Notes: generated from the letters alone by a model not told the origin. Counted from the first letter of the stretch, positions 8,511 to 21,616 are shown. The stretch is 44,370 nucleotides of DNA from Lentzea aerocolonigenes (GCF_000955955.1 NZ_JYJG01000172.1:1-44370); one strand, 5' to 3'. Translations and numbers: made by a program.

Positions 8511-9110
8511 ATGGGGCGCATGGTGCGGTACGGGAGAGAGCACAAGCAGGCGACCAGGCAGCGGATCATCGAAACCGCGGGTCGCCGGCTCAAGCGCGAC
8601 GGCATCGACGGCTCGGGGGTCGCCACGCTCATGAAGGACGCGGGGCTGACCAACGGAGCCTTCTACGCCCACTTCGAGTCCAAGGAAGACCTGGTCGCGA
8701 CCGCGGTCACCGACCAGCTGAGCGCACAGCGGGAGTGGTTCGCCTCGTTCGCGCCCGGCCGCGAGGGCATCGACCAGATCGTGCGGGCCTACCTCTCACC
8801 AGAGCACCGCGACAACCCCGAGGACGGCTGCGCGTCCGCCGCGCTGCTCGAGGAGATCGGCCGGTGCGCGGATCCGACGAAGCAGGCGTACACCGACAGC
8901 GTGGTGGCACTCGTCGACGACATCGCCGCCCGGCTCGCACCGCACGATCCGCCGTCGGCGCGCACCGCGGTCCTCGGCGTCTTCGCCCTGATGATCGGGA
9001 CGCTGCAGCTTTCCCGCGCCCTGGCCGACCGGCAGCTCGCCGACGACGTCCTGGAGCAGGGCGTCCGCAACGCCCTCACTGTGCTGGACGCCACGTCACC
9101 GGGCTCGTAA
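8511..9110 (+). CDS. TetR-family transcriptional regulator
   Basis: 199 aa. The N-terminal TetR HTH (about residues 14-62) reads RIIETAGRRLKRDG, then VATLMKDAGLTNGAFYAHFESKEDL. The C-terminal ligand domain is of the TetR_C_33-like type, with DGCASAALLEEI. The ATG at 8511 is chosen for position; ATG 8520 is also possible. It is divergent from the oxidoreductase-hydrolase operon and probably represses both that operon and itself. Confidence 0.9.
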   Translation: MGRMVRYGREHKQATRQRIIETAGRRLKRDGIDGSGVATLMKDAGLTNGAFYAHFESKEDLVATAVTDQLSAQREWFASFAPGREGIDQIVRAYLSPEHRDNPEDGCASAALLEEIGRCADPTKQAYTDSVVALVDDIAARLAPHDPPSARTAVLGVFALMIGTLQLSRALADRQLADDVLEQGVRNALTVLDATSPGS

Positions 9111-9154
9111 AGGGTGACAGGACGGTGTCGCGGACGGGTGCGACCGTCCTCGAC

Positions 9155-9976
9155 ATGAAGATCACCGATGAGGACTGTCTCGCCGAGACCCTGGAGTTCA
9201 ACCGGAAGTTCAAACAGGTAGATCGCCCTCTGGAGGTCCTGCGGCGCAACCGGCTCGGCGGCGACACACCGCCGGTCAGGTTGCCGCAAGGCCAGGACCG
9301 CAGCGCGAACGGCGTGCCGGTCAGGGTGTTCACGCCGGACCACGTCGAGGGCGTCTACCTGCACATTCACGGCGGCGGCTGGTCGTTCGGCTCCGCGGAC
9401 GGGCAGGACGAGCGGCTGTGGAAGCTCGCGGTCGACACGCGCCTGGCGGTGGTGAGCGTCGAGTACCGGCTGGCTCCGGAGCACCCGTTTCCCGCCGCGC
9501 CCGACGACTGCGAAGCCGCGGCGCGGTGGGTCGCGGCCGAGTTCGGCACGCACAGGTTGCTGATCGGCGGCGAGTCGGCGGGCGCCCACCTGAGCGTGCT
9601 GACGTTGCTACGCCTGCCTGGCGTGTTCAAGGCGGCGAACCTCGTCTTCGGCGCGTACGACCTCTCGAAGCCCAACACCGACAGGTTGAGGCGCACGTAC
9701 GAGTTGTTCACCCCCGGCATGACGGCCGAGCGGCGCCGCGCCCCGGAGATCTCGCCGGTGTTCGCCGACCTCACCGGCGTGCCACCCGCCCGGATCGTCG
9801 TCGGCGCCGAGGATCCGTTGCTGGACGACTCGGTGCGCCTGGCCCGGCGGTGGGAGGCGCCCGTGGAGCTGAGCGTCGTCGCGGGCGCGCTGCACGGCTT
9901 CACGCTGTACCCGCTGACGATCACCGAACGGGAACTGCGTCGCGAGCGGGAGTTCTTGGCAGGATCGGGGTTGTGA
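9155..9976 (+). CDS. Alpha/beta hydrolase, GDXG (HSL-like) esterase
   Basis: 273-aa esterase or lipase of the hormone-sensitive-lipase family. The oxyanion motif HGGGWSFGSADGQD, the nucleophile GESAGAH, the acid in EDPLLDD and the catalytic His in ALHGF are all present. There is no signal peptide. It follows the TetR gene by 44 bp, with an imperfect hairpin (9120-9149) just upstream of the ATG, and its stop overlaps the start of the WYL regulator (GTGA), so the last two form a coupled pair. Confidence 0.88.
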   Translation: MKITDEDCLAETLEFNRKFKQVDRPLEVLRRNRLGGDTPPVRLPQGQDRSANGVPVRVFTPDHVEGVYLHIHGGGWSFGSADGQDERLWKLAVDTRLAVVSVEYRLAPEHPFPAAPDDCEAAARWVAAEFGTHRLLIGGESAGAHLSVLTLLRLPGVFKAANLVFGAYDLSKPNTDRLRRTYELFTPGMTAERRRAPEISPVFADLTGVPPARIVVGAEDPLLDDSVRLARRWEAPVELSVVAGALHGFTLYPLTITERELRREREFLAGSGL

Positions 9977-10704
9977 ACCGCACTGCCCGGCTGTACGCGC
10001 TGGTGGAGGAGTTGCGCGCGGCGGCACCGAGGTCGTTGACCGTCGCGGTGCTCGCCGCTCGGCTCGAGGTCAGCACCCGGACCGTGCAGCGCGACCTGCA
10101 GGCGTTGATGGAGACCGGCGTCCCGGTGCGGACCACGCCGGGGCGTGGTGGTGGCTGGTCGATCGACCCGGCGATGACCCTGCCGCCGATCCATTTCACC
10201 CCGGAAGAGGCGTCGGTGCTGGCCACCGCGCTCGCCGGCGCCGACGGCTCGAACGCGGCCCGCACGGCGTTCCAGAAGATCGCGGCGGTGCTGAACGGTC
10301 CCGCGACGACCGCGGCAGCCGGGCTGGCCGCCCGCATCGTCGCGCTGCCGTCGCGAACCGATGCTCGGGTCCGGGCGGCGGTCCACCAGGCCCTGGACAC
10401 GAACACCGTGCTGCGCCTGACCTACACCGACGCGTCCGGACGGGCCAGCGATCGGGTCGTGGAACCCGCCGGCCTGCTCACCACCGACGGCCGCTGGTAC
10501 CTCATCGCGTGGTGCCGGACACGTCAGGCCGGCCGGAGTTTCCGACTCGATCGGATCACGGCGGCGATGACCACCAGTGAGCATGCGCAGAGTCACGATC
10601 TGAGCGAGTTGCTGCGGGGCTCGGCGGCTGCGGGCGCCACCCGACCGGAGATGCTCGATCCCCTGAATGCAGCAACGGCTCCCTCGCGTCCTCAGGGCGA
10701 CTAA
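9973..10704 (+). CDS. WYL-domain transcriptional regulator (YafY-like)
   Basis: 243 aa. An N-terminal HTH_11 winged helix (residues 5-55, RLYALVEELRAA then LAARLEVSTRTVQRDLQAL) is followed by GRGGGWSIDP and a WYL domain (about 145-205, VLRLTYTDASGRASDRVVEPAGLL and GRWYLIAW). WYL domains sense small ligands or nucleic acids. It begins with GTG inside the esterase stop, so it probably regulates or responds to substrates of that esterase. The short C-terminus ends within a terminator stem. Confidence 0.88.
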   Translation: MNRTARLYALVEELRAAAPRSLTVAVLAARLEVSTRTVQRDLQALMETGVPVRTTPGRGGGWSIDPAMTLPPIHFTPEEASVLATALAGADGSNAARTAFQKIAAVLNGPATTAAAGLAARIVALPSRTDARVRAAVHQALDTNTVLRLTYTDASGRASDRVVEPAGLLTTDGRWYLIAWCRTRQAGRSFRLDRITAAMTTSEHAQSHDLSELLRGSAAAGATRPEMLDPLNAATAPSRPQGD

Positions 10705-10727
10705 CAGGACGTGAGGGAGCCGCTGCT
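10671..10727. terminator. Bidirectional terminator between the WYL gene and bldD
   Basis: A 22-position stem (10671-10692 with 10706-10727, 20 complementary positions) enclosing a 13-nt loop. The loop contains the WYL gene stop codon. It serves the rightward WYL gene and lies 17 nt past the end of the leftward bldD gene. Confidence 0.8.
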
Positions 10728-10743
10728 CCAAACGTGTGAGAGC

Positions 10744-11232
10744 TCAGTCTTCCTTCGCGGGGCGGGCCTCGGGAGGCAGCACGCCCCAGTCGATGAGCTG
10801 CTCGGTGAGCTCGCCCGGCGTCATGTCGTAGATGATCGCGAGCGAGCGCAGGTCCTCGGTGCGGATGGAGAGGACCTTGCCGTTGTAGTCACCGCGCTGC
10901 GACTGGATCGTCGCGGCGTAGCGGGCCAGCGGGCCCACCTTCTCGACCGGCAGCTGCTGGAGCCGTTCCAGGTTGATCACGATCTTGGTGGCCGGCTCGG
11001 CACCCGACGGCACGCGGCCCTCGGGCAGGAGCTCGGCGACGGGAACCCCGTAGAAGTCGGCCAGCTCGGCCAGCTTCTGCACGGTCACCGCGCGGTCACC
11101 GCGCTCGTAGGAGCCGACGACCACGGCCTTCCAGCGACCGCCGGACTTCTGCTCGACGCCGTGCAGGGACAGACCCTGCTGCTGGCGGATAGCGCGGAGC
11201 TTGGCCCCCAGCGCCTTGGCGTAGTCGCCCAT
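10744..11232 (-). CDS. bldD: Developmental master regulator BldD
   Basis: 162-aa BldD orthologue, the c-di-GMP-dependent repressor of sporulation genes in streptomycetes. The N-terminal XRE-type HTH occupies about residues 5-70 (LGAKLRAIRQQQGLSLHGVE). The C-terminal domain keeps the complete c-di-GMP signature RGD-X8-RxxD: R113-G114-D115 and R124-x-x-D127. The protein should therefore dimerise around a c-di-GMP tetramer as in Streptomyces. It is divergent from the pyr operon, and a palindrome in its leader may serve autoregulation. Confidence 0.95.
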   Translation of the reverse strand: MGDYAKALGAKLRAIRQQQGLSLHGVEQKSGGRWKAVVVGSYERGDRAVTVQKLAELADFYGVPVAELLPEGRVPSGAEPATKIVINLERLQQLPVEKVGPLARYAATIQSQRGDYNGKVLSIRTEDLRSLAIIYDMTPGELTEQLIDWGVLPPEARPAKED

Positions 11233-11262
11233 GTGGCGGTTCTCCGTTCATTCGCCCCGTCA

Positions 11263-11280
11263 GCAGTACGGCCGTGCTGC
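11263..11280. promoter_or_regulatory. Palindrome upstream of bldD
   Basis: An 18-bp palindrome with 8 of 9 pairs, centred on CGGCCG, 31-48 nt upstream of the bldD ATG. It could be an operator, or a hairpin in the bldD 5' leader. It does not clearly match the described BldD box, so self-binding is unproven. Confidence 0.35.
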
Positions 11281-11426
11281 GGGGAGGCTTAGATCGATAA
11301 GAGACAGGCTGATCTCAGGGAGAGACGCGCGCCACGCCTGGTACACCACTCGGATGGTTGACCGTCCGTAGGTGATACGGTGCAGGTCAGCCTAGTTGTT
11401 CATAGGTGTCCGACGTCCTTTAAGGA

Positions 11427-11452
11427 CCCGTCCAGTGAGGCGGGGAAGGAGG
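11427..11452 (+). promoter_or_regulatory. PyrR-binding RNA leader overlapping the pyrR ribosome binding site
   Basis: The stem CCCG (11427-11430) with CGGG (11441-11444) presents the loop TCCAGTGAGG, close to the PyrR binding-loop consensus (TCCAGAGAGG-type). The GGAGG ribosome binding site (11448-11452) follows immediately and the GTG start is at 11460. No antiterminator/terminator pair is seen, so UMP-bound PyrR probably blocks translation initiation, as proposed for mycobacterial pyr operons. An adjacent hairpin, GTCC-TTTAA-GGAC, lies at 11415-11427. Confidence 0.72.
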
Positions 11453-11459
11453 TCCAGCC

Positions 11460-12032
11460 GTGGCGTCACGTCAACGTGGCGCGACGGATCCGGCCGGGGA
11501 TCGCGAGATTCTCTCGGCCGGTGATGTCGCGCGCACTGTCGCCCGAATGGCCCATCAGATCATCGAGAAGACCGCTCTCGATGCACCGAGCGCACCCGAC
11601 GTCGTCTTGATGGGTATCCCCAGCCGGGGAGCCCCTCTCGCGCGCCGGCTCGCCGCCAAGATCGCCGAGTTCTCCGGCAGGCACGTCCACGAGGGCACGC
11701 TCGACATCACCCTCTACCGCGACGACCTCCGCCGAGGCCCGACCCGCCCGTTGGAAGCCACGAAGCTGCCCGAGGGCGGCATCGACGACAAGCTCGTCGT
11801 GCTCGTGGACGACGTGCTGTTCTCCGGCCGCACCATCCGCGCCGCGCTCGACGCCCTGCGCGACCACGGCCGTCCCCGCGCGGTGCAGCTCGCCGTGCTG
11901 GTCGACCGCGGCCACCGCGAGCTGCCGATCCGCGCGGACTACGTGGGCAAGAACCTGCCGACCTCGAAGACCGAGGACGTCGTGGTGATGCTGGACGAGT
12001 TCGACGGCCGCGACGGAGTGGTGCTGAAGTGA
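11460..12032 (+). CDS. pyrR: Bifunctional pyr operon regulator/uracil phosphoribosyltransferase PyrR
   Basis: 190 aa. Binds pyr mRNA in response to UMP and can make UMP from uracil and PRPP. The type I PRTase PRPP loop [21 protein letters not shown] is intact, as are [15 protein letters not shown] and the LYRDDL hood motif. It starts at GTG 11460 after a strong GGAGG. It heads the pyrR-pyrB-pyrC-orf-carA-carB-pyrF operon, in which each gene overlaps the next by 1 or 4 bases. Confidence 0.96.
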   Translation: MASRQRGATDPAGDREILSAGDVARTVARMAHQIIEKTALDAPSAPDVVLMGIPSRGAPLARRLAAKIAEFSGRHVHEGTLDITLYRDDLRRGPTRPLEATKLPEGGIDDKLVVLVDDVLFSGRTIRAALDALRDHGRPRAVQLAVLVDRGHRELPIRADYVGKNLPTSKTEDVVVMLDEFDGRDGVVLK

Positions 12033-12961
12033 AGCACCTGCTCTCCACCGACGGTCTCGACCGCGACCAGGCCATCGCGATCCTCGACACCGCCGACCGC
12101 CTCAAGGAGGCGCTGCTCGGCCGTGAGGTCCGCAAGCTGCCGACCCTGCGCGGACGCACCGTGATCACGATGTTCTACGAGAACTCCACGCGCACCCGCG
12201 TCAGCTTCGAGATCGCCGGCAAGTGGATGTCCGCGGACGTGATCAACGTCAGCAGCTCCGGTTCCAGCGTCAGCAAGGGCGAGTCGCTGCGGGACACCGC
12301 GCTGACCCTGCAGGCCGCCGGTGCGGACTGCGTGATCGTGCGGCACCCGGCTTCCGGTGCGGCCCACCGGCTCGCCGGCTGGCTCAAGCACACCAACACG
12401 TCCGTCGTGAACGCGGGCGACGGCATGCACGAGCACCCGACGCAGGCGCTGCTCGACGCGGCCACGTTGCGCGACCGGCTCGGCAGCCTCGACGGCCGCC
12501 GGGTCGCGATCGTCGGCGACGTCCTGCACAGCCGGGTCGCGCGGTCGAACGTGCACCTGCTGACCGCACTCGGCGCCGAGGTCACGCTCGTCGCGCCGCC
12601 CACACTGCTCCCGACGGGCGTGGAGAAGTGGCCGGTCACGGTCTCGCACGAGATCGACTCCGAGCTGGCCTCCCAGGACGCCGTGATGTTGCTGCGCGTG
12701 CAGGCCGAGCGGATGCACGGCGGGTTCTTCCCGAGTGCCCGTGAGTACTCGATCGCCTACGGCCTCAACGAGCGGCGCCTCAAGCTGCTGCCCGAGCACG
12801 CCGTCGTGCTGCACCCCGGCCCGATGCTGCGCGGCATGGAGATCGCCTCCGTCGTCGCCGACAGCCCGCAGGCCGCCATCACCGAGCAGGTCCGCAACGG
12901 TGTCCACGTGCGCATGGCCGTGCTGTACCACTTGCTCGCCCACGAGGAGGAAAACGCGTGA
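12029..12961 (+). CDS. pyrB: Aspartate carbamoyltransferase catalytic subunit
   Basis: 310 aa. Condenses carbamoyl phosphate with aspartate, the committed step of pyrimidine synthesis. The carbamoyl-phosphate site STRTRVSFE, the HPTQALLDA motif and the aspartate-site LRVQAER are visible. It starts at GTG 12029, overlapping the pyrR stop, and is followed directly by pyrC. No pyrI is present, as usual in actinobacteria. Confidence 0.97.
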   Translation: MKHLLSTDGLDRDQAIAILDTADRLKEALLGREVRKLPTLRGRTVITMFYENSTRTRVSFEIAGKWMSADVINVSSSGSSVSKGESLRDTALTLQAAGADCVIVRHPASGAAHRLAGWLKHTNTSVVNAGDGMHEHPTQALLDAATLRDRLGSLDGRRVAIVGDVLHSRVARSNVHLLTALGAEVTLVAPPTLLPTGVEKWPVTVSHEIDSELASQDAVMLLRVQAERMHGGFFPSAREYSIAYGLNERRLKLLPEHAVVLHPGPMLRGMEIASVVADSPQAAITEQVRNGVHVRMAVLYHLLAHEEENA

Positions 12962-14238
12962 AGCCCTTGCTGCTCAAGGGAGTTAGGCCCTACGGCGAGG
13001 GGGAACCGCAAGACATCTTGATCCGTGACGGCGTCATCGCCGAAGGAACGGACGAGAACGCGGAGGTCATCGAAGGCAACGGCGCGGTTCTGCTGCCGGG
13101 CTTCGTCGACCTGCACACCCACCTGCGCGAACCCGGCCGCGAAGACACCGAGACCATCGAAACCGGTTCGCGTGCGGCCGCTCTCGGTGGCTACACGGCG
13201 GTTTTCGCCATGGCCAACACCGATCCGGTCGCCGACAACGCCGTCATCGTCGAGCACGTCGCCCGCCGCGGCCAGGAGGTCGGCCTCGTCGACGTCCACC
13301 CGGTCGGCGCCGTCACCGTCGGGCTCAAGGGCGAGAAGCTCGCCGAGCTGGGCACGATGGCCAAGAGCAAGGCCAACGTGAAGGTCTTCTCCGACGACGG
13401 CCACTGCGTGCACGACCCGTTGATCATGCGCAGGGCCCTCGAGTACTCGAAGGCCCTGGGCGCTGTGATCGCCCAGCACGCCGAGGAACCGCGTCTCACG
13501 ATCGGCGCTCAGGCGCACGAGGGCGAGAACGCGTCACGGCTCGGTCTGCAGGGCTGGCCCGCTGCAGCCGAGGAGTCGATCGTCGCCCGCGACTGTCTGC
13601 TCGCGAAGCAGGTCGACGCGAAGCTGCACGTCTGCCACGTCAGCACCACCGGCACGGCCGACGTCCTGAAGTGGGCGAAGGCGCGCGGCACCAAGGTGTC
13701 CGCCGAGGTCACCCCGCACCACCTGATCCTGACCGACGACCGGCTCTCCACCTACGACCCGGTGAACAAGGTCAACCCGCCGCTGCGCACCCAGTCCGAC
13801 GTCGACGCGCTGCGCGCAGCGTTGGCCGACGGCACCATCGACTGCGTCGCCACGGACCACGCCCCGCACGCGATCCAGGACAAGGACTGCGAGTGGTCGG
13901 CGGCCCGGCCGGGCATGCTCGGACTGCAGACCGCCCTCGGCATCGTCGTCGAGACGATGGTGAAGACCGGCCTGCTGGACTGGCGCGGCGTCGCACGGGT
14001 GATGAGCGAGAAGCCCGCCGAGATCGCCGGACTGACCGACCAGGGCCGTCCGATCGCGGTCGGTGAGCCCGCGAACCTCGTGCTGGTCGACCCGGACGCG
14101 ACGTGGACGGTGAACGGCGCGGAGCTCGCGAGCATCGCGGGCAACACCCCGTTCGAGGGCATGGAGCTGCCCGGCGCGGTGACGGCGACCATCTTGCGTG
14201 GCCGTGTCACCGCACTGGCGGGAAGGATTGCCGAATGA
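12958..14238 (+). CDS. pyrC: Dihydroorotase, class I
   Basis: 426 aa, amidohydrolase-fold enzyme that cyclises carbamoyl-aspartate to dihydroorotate. The metal-binding [10 protein letters not shown], the substrate motif [12 protein letters not shown] and the ATDHAPH signature identify class I dihydroorotase. Its GTG start overlaps the pyrB stop by four bases. Confidence 0.97.
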   Translation: MKPLLLKGVRPYGEGEPQDILIRDGVIAEGTDENAEVIEGNGAVLLPGFVDLHTHLREPGREDTETIETGSRAAALGGYTAVFAMANTDPVADNAVIVEHVARRGQEVGLVDVHPVGAVTVGLKGEKLAELGTMAKSKANVKVFSDDGHCVHDPLIMRRALEYSKALGAVIAQHAEEPRLTIGAQAHEGENASRLGLQGWPAAAEESIVARDCLLAKQVDAKLHVCHVSTTGTADVLKWAKARGTKVSAEVTPHHLILTDDRLSTYDPVNKVNPPLRTQSDVDALRAALADGTIDCVATDHAPHAIQDKDCEWSAARPGMLGLQTALGIVVETMVKTGLLDWRGVARVMSEKPAEIAGLTDQGRPIAVGEPANLVLVDPDATWTVNGAELASIAGNTPFEGMELPGAVTATILRGRVTALAGRIAE

Positions 14239-14723
14239 CCCGCGTGCTGCTCGTACTTGCTGTCTTCCTGTTCTTCGCGCTGTGTGTGTACGGCATGTGG
14301 CACGGCTGGAAGCGACGCCAGGTCAAGCAGGCCGACCTGCCCGCGTTCCCCGCCACGCCCGCGACTTTGGGTGAGGCGAAGCTCGCGACCACGGGCGTCT
14401 ACATCGGAACGACGAACGCGGGCAACTGGCAGGACCGCATCCAGGTCGGCGACATCGGTCACCGCGCCGAAGCCACGCTGTCGCTGGTGCCGGAGGGCGT
14501 CGCGATCGAACGCGTTGGTGCGACACCGATCTTCATCCCCGCCGGGTCCATCCGGGACGCTCGCACGGACCGGGGCCTCGCCGGGAAGGTCATGTTCAAC
14601 GAGGAAGGCCTGCTGGTGGTCCAGTGGGAGAACGAAGGCCATCTCTTCGACACGGGTTTCCGTGGCGATGACAAGAACGTTTACGACGAATGGGTAGTAG
14701 CACTCGTGGGAGGCAAGGCGTGA
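14235..14723 (+). CDS. PH-like domain membrane protein of the pyr operon (Rv1382-like)
   Basis: 162 aa with one N-terminal membrane helix (residues about 4-22, [19 protein letters not shown]), a short basic cytosolic stretch and a beta-rich PH-like domain. Its position between pyrC and carA is conserved in actinobacteria, for example Rv1382 in Mycobacterium tuberculosis. The ATG at 14235 overlaps the pyrC stop. It has no known catalytic role; the conserved location suggests a link to pyrimidine or carbamoyl-phosphate metabolism at the membrane, which is inference. Confidence 0.85.
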   Translation: MTRVLLVLAVFLFFALCVYGMWHGWKRRQVKQADLPAFPATPATLGEAKLATTGVYIGTTNAGNWQDRIQVGDIGHRAEATLSLVPEGVAIERVGATPIFIPAGSIRDARTDRGLAGKVMFNEEGLLVVQWENEGHLFDTGFRGDDKNVYDEWVVALVGGKA

Positions 14724-15831
14724 CGAACGCGGCATTGGTGCTGGAAGACGGTCGCGTCTTCCGCGGTGAGGCGTACGGAGCGACCGGCGTCTCGCTCGGC
14801 GAGGTCGTGTTCTCCACGGCCATGACGGGCTACCAGGAAACCCTGACGGACCCGTCCTACCACCGCCAGATCGTGGTGCAGACCGCGCCGCAGATCGGCA
14901 ACACCGGCTGGAACGACGAGGACGACGAGTCGTCGAAGATCTGGGTCGCCGGGTACGTGGTCCGCGACCCCGCGCGCACGCCGTCGAACTGGCGGTCCAA
15001 GCGCGGTCTGGACGAGGAGCTGGCGAAGCAGGGCGTGGTGGGCATCTCCGGCCTCGACACCCGGACTTTGACCCGCCACATCCGCGAGCAGGGCGCGATG
15101 CGGGCCGGGGTGTTCTCCGGTTCCGACCTGTCCGACGACGCGTCGATGGTGGAGCAGGTCAAGGCTTCCGCGCAGATGGTCGGCGCGAACCTCGCCGTGG
15201 ACGTCACGACTTCGAGCCCGTACGTGGTCGAGGCGATCGGCGAGAAGAAGTTCACCGTCGCGGCGCTCGACCTGGGCATCAAGTCGAACACCCCGCGGAT
15301 GATGGCTGCGCGCGGCATCGAGGTGCACGTGCTGCCGTTGACGTCATCGTTCGAGGACATCCTCGCGGTCAGCCCGGACGGGTTGTTCCTGTCCAACGGT
15401 CCTGGTGACCCGGCGACGCAGGACCACGCGATCGCGCTGACTCGCGAGGCTTTGGGCCGCAAGCTGCCGTTGTTCGGCATCTGCTTCGGCAACCAGATCC
15501 TGGGCCGCGCGGTCGGTCGCGGGACGTACAAGATGCGCTACGGCCACCGCGGCATCAACATCCCGGTGATCGACGTGACCACCGGCAAGGTCGCCATCAC
15601 CTCGCAGAACCACGGGTTCGCGCTGGAGGGCACTCCGGGGGAGGAGTTCTCCTCGGAGTTCGGCCGGGCCGTGCTGTCCCACTACTGCCCCAACGACGGC
15701 ACCGTCGAGGGCGTCCGGCTGCTCGACGCGCCGGCGTTCTCCGTGCAGTACCACCCCGAGGCGGCGGCCGGTCCGCACGACGCGGCGCCCCTGTTCGACG
15801 AGTTCGTGACGCTGATGAATGAGGCCCGCTG

Positions 15832-15832
<1 letters not shown>
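14720..15832 (+). CDS. carA: Carbamoyl-phosphate synthase small subunit (glutamine amidotransferase)
   Basis: 370 aa from GTG 14720, after a GGGAGG site and overlapping the preceding stop. An N-terminal CPSase_sm_chain domain (about 1-135) is followed by a class I glutaminase domain with nucleophile C255 (FGICFGNQ) and the H345/E347 pair (QYHPEA). It supplies ammonia to CarB for both arginine and pyrimidine synthesis. Its TGA stop overlaps the carB ATG by one base. Confidence 0.97.
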
Positions 15833-19146
<3,314 letters not shown>

Positions 19147-19150
<4 letters not shown>

Positions 19151-19959
19151 CTTTCGGCGAACGGCTCACGAAAGCCGTCGAGGTGTACGGGCCTCTGTGC
19201 GTGGGGATCGACCCGCATCCTTCGCTGCTCGACGCCTGGGGCCTGTCCAGGACCGCTGAGGGGCTCGAACGGTTCGCTCTGACGGCCGTGGAGGCGTTCG
19301 GCGGCCGGGTGTCGATGGTGAAGCCGCAGGCGGCGTTCTTCGAGGCCTACGGGTCGCGTGGCGTCGCCGTGCTCGAACGGGTGATCTCCGAGCTGCGCGA
19401 CTCCGGCACGCTGGTGCTGGTGGACGCCAAGCGCGGCGACATCGGCTCGACCATGGCCGCCTACGCCGAGGCGTACCTGGGCGAGGGGTCGCCGCTGGCA
19501 GGGGACGCCGTGACGGTGTCGCCGTTCCTCGGCTTCGGGTCGCTGCAGCCCGCGCTGGACACCGCCCGTGCGAACGGCCGCGGCGTCTTCGTGCTGGCGC
19601 TGACGTCCAACCCGGAGGGTGCCGAGGTCCAGCGGTCGGTTGCTCCGGACGGGCGAACCGTGGCGCGAACGATCATCGATTTCGCCACCGCTCGGAATTC
19701 CGGCATTTCTCCGTGCGGCGATGTTGGGCTCGTCGTGGGTGCCACGATCGGGGAAACGGATGTGGACCTCTCCGGGTTCAACGGACCCATCCTCGCGCCC
19801 GGTTTCGGCGCTCAGGGCGGCTCCGTGGCTGATCTAAAACGGCTCTTCGGACCCGACATGCGCAACGTCTTTCCGACTTCTTCACGAGATGTTCTGCGGC
19901 ACGGTCCGGACGTGTCGTCGCTGGTCAGCGCCGTGCAGAGGGTCCAGGAGAGCCTCTGA
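19147..19959 (+). CDS. pyrF: Orotidine 5'-phosphate decarboxylase, type 2
   Basis: 270 aa, final enzyme of UMP synthesis. The catalytic motif [17 protein letters not shown] contains K95, and [14 protein letters not shown] is typical of the mycobacterial-type PyrF. The GTG start overlaps the carB stop. It is the last gene of the operon, with a hairpin terminator 7 bp after the stop. pyrD and pyrE are not in the window. Confidence 0.96.
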
Positions 19960-19965
19960 GGAGGG

Positions 19966-19996
19966 GCGCGCCACAACTTTTAGGGGTGTGGCGCGC
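19966..19996 (+). terminator. Terminator of the pyr operon
   Basis: Perfect 10-bp stem GCGCGCCACA/TGTGGCGCGC (19966-19975 with 19987-19996) with an 11-nt loop, directly after pyrF. Confidence 0.8.
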
Positions 19997-20183
19997 TCAC
20001 CTGGGGAAACATGTGTTGGTAGGGTCCACGCCACCGGCTGCCCCGCTGGTCACCGGCCTCATAGCACACGTAACGTGGGCGACGAGTTGCCGGAGGCAGT
20101 GATCAGGCCGCCGGAGGGTGTTGGTACTACTACCACCCGCCGCATCACTCAAGGCCGCTGAAGATTTACCTGACTGGGTCACG

Positions 20184-20213
20184 TTGTCCCCAGGCAATTG
20201 CGGCTTGTACGGT
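20184..20213 (+). promoter_or_regulatory. Candidate promoter of mihF
   Basis: TTGTCC (20184-20189), an 18-nt spacer and TACGGT (20208-20213) lie 43 nt upstream of the mihF GTG. The rest of the 296-bp gap after pyrF (19960-20255) holds the pyr terminator and no recognisable gene. Confidence 0.45.
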
Positions 20214-20255
20214 CGCGGCACCGATCCGAAAAGAATCCACACCACGGAGGAAATC

Positions 20256-20573
20256 GTGGCTCTTCCCCAGCTTACCGAGGAGCAGCGAGCCGCAGCGCTG
20301 GAGAAGGCTGCTGCCGCTCGTCGCGCTCGGGCTGAGCTCAAGGAGCGCCTCAAGCGCGGCGGCACGACCCTGACGGACGTGCTCAAGGCCGCCGAGAGCG
20401 ACGAGGTCCTGGGCAAGATGAAGGTGTCCGCGCTGCTCGAGGCCCTCCCGGGCGTCGGCAAGGTTCGCGCGCAGCAGATCATGGAGCGCCTCGAGATCGC
20501 TCCCAGCCGTCGCCTGCGCGGTCTTGGTGACCGTCAGCGCAAGGCCCTGCTCTCCGAGTTCAGCGGAGAGTGA
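20256..20573 (+). CDS. mihF: Integration host factor, actinobacterial type (mIHF/sIHF)
   Basis: 105-aa nucleoid-associated protein unrelated to proteobacterial IHF. The long N-terminal basic helix ([22 protein letters not shown]) and the helix-two-turns-helix with [18 protein letters not shown], ending [15 protein letters not shown], are characteristic. The GTG at 20256 has a GGAGG site at 20246-20250; upstream in-frame starts are disfavoured. It directly precedes gmk, as in mycobacteria and streptomycetes. Confidence 0.95.
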   Translation: MALPQLTEEQRAAALEKAAAARRARAELKERLKRGGTTLTDVLKAAESDEVLGKMKVSALLEALPGVGKVRAQQIMERLEIAPSRRLRGLGDRQRKALLSEFSGE

Positions 20574-21166
20574 TTGGCACCGAGGCGGGGGCGGGTTCTG
20601 CCCGCCCCCGCCTCACCGTCTTGTCCGGGCCGTCGGGCGTCGGTAAATCCAGCGTCCTGGCGGAGCTGCGCAGGCAGCAACCCGATGTCTACTTTTCCGT
20701 CTCGGCGACCACCAGGAAGCCGAGGCCGGGCGAGGTCGACGGAGTGCACTACCACTTCGTGGACCACGAGAAGTTCCAGCAGATGGTCGACGCGGGCGAG
20801 TTCCTCGAACACGCCGACTTCGCGGGCAACCGCTACGGAACCCCTCGCAGGCCCGTCGAAGAAGCTCTGGCCGCCGGCCGCCCCGCCCTGCTGGAGATCG
20901 AGCTGCAGGGCGCGCGGCAGGTCCGCGTGGCAATGCCGGACGCTCAGCTGGTCATCCTGATGCCCCCGTCCTGGGAGCACCTGGTGGACCGGCTGACCGG
21001 CAGAGGCACCGAACATCCGGACGTCGTCGAACGCCGACTCGAGATCGCCCGCGAGGAGATGGCGGCCGAAAAGGAGTTCGACGAGGTCGTCGTGAACGCC
21101 GACGTGCAGTCGGCCGCGGCCGACTTGCTATCCTTGATGGTCGGACCACGAATCTCAGGAGTTTGA
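20570..21166 (+). CDS. gmk: Guanylate kinase
   Basis: 198 aa; phosphorylates GMP to GDP. The P-loop GPSGVGKSS, the GMP-binding [20 protein letters not shown] and the lid region [14 protein letters not shown] are present. The GTG at 20570 overlaps the mihF stop by four bases. Confidence 0.96.
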   Translation: MIGTEAGAGSARPRLTVLSGPSGVGKSSVLAELRRQQPDVYFSVSATTRKPRPGEVDGVHYHFVDHEKFQQMVDAGEFLEHADFAGNRYGTPRRPVEEALAAGRPALLEIELQGARQVRVAMPDAQLVILMPPSWEHLVDRLTGRGTEHPDVVERRLEIAREEMAAEKEFDEVVVNADVQSAAADLLSLMVGPRISGV

Positions 21167-21168
21167 GA

Positions 21169-21447
21169 GTGATCACCCACACCGAGCTCGGTCATCTGAC
21201 CGGTTCTCCGGAGGGCATCACCAACCCGCCGATCGACGACCTGCTTGAGCAGGTGAGCTCGAAGTACGCGTTGGTGATCTACGCAGCGAAGCGTGCCCGC
21301 CAGATCAACGACTACTACGCGCAGCTCGGCGAGGGCCTGCTCGAGTACGTCGGCCCGCTCGTCGAGCCGGGCCCGCGTGAGAAGCCCCTCTCCATCGCTC
21401 TCCGGGAGATCCACGCTGGTCTCCTCGAGCACACCGAGGGCGAGTAG
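21169..21447 (+). CDS. rpoZ: RNA polymerase omega subunit
   Basis: 92 aa. Conserved [35 protein letters not shown] is the omega core that clamps beta-prime. The start is GTG 21169, 7 nt after AGGAG (21157-21161); an in-frame TTG at 21163 is less well placed. It follows gmk by 2 nt, the classic gmk-rpoZ pairing. Confidence 0.96.
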   Translation: MITHTELGHLTGSPEGITNPPIDDLLEQVSSKYALVIYAAKRARQINDYYAQLGEGLLEYVGPLVEPGPREKPLSIALREIHAGLLEHTEGE

Positions 21448-21466
21448 AAGGCTCTGGGAGGGGTCT

Positions 21467-21485
21467 GTCTGCGGAAAGCGCAGAC
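21467..21485 (+). terminator. Hairpin after rpoZ
   Basis: Perfect 7-bp stem GTCTGCG/CGCAGAC with a 5-nt loop, 20 nt after the rpoZ stop. It could terminate or attenuate readthrough into coaBC. Confidence 0.45.
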
Positions 21486-21507
21486 CGATGTCGCCTTCTA
21501 GTGTCTT

Positions 21508-21552
21508 GTGGGGGCCGAGCCCCCACACCCCACGCCGGGGGCAAGCCCCCGG
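21508..21552. repeat. Paired GC-rich hairpins between rpoZ and coaBC
   Basis: Two short perfect hairpins in tandem: GTGGGGGC-CGA-GCCCCCAC (21508-21526) and CCGGGGGC-AA-GCCCCCGG (21535-21552). Such GGGGGC..GCCCCC twin hairpins recur as dispersed intergenic repeats in many actinomycetes. Here they sit in a conserved core operon, as a likely inserted repeat element or processing or termination site. Confidence 0.6.
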
Positions 21553-21616
21553 ACCCCCAGCGGGGTTCCTCCGATGTGAGGCGTGACCTCGCCGGTCGTT
21601 GCTCACAGGAGAGTCC

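Noticed and set aside
11291..11307. Sequence AGATCGATAAGAGACAG resembling the Tn5 mosaic end
   Set aside because: Only the last ten bases and the first four match, it lies in a normal bldD/pyrR intergenic region with conserved gene order, and there is no sign of a join. Unlike the contig end, it is probably coincidence.
19960..20255. Small gene or structured RNA in the pyrF-mihF gap
   Set aside because: Only the pyr terminator and a probable mihF promoter are supported; frames here have poor starts and no conserved content.
21448..21616. CRISPR-like repeats between rpoZ and coaBC
   Set aside because: The repeats are two simple GC hairpins without regular spacers or additional units.
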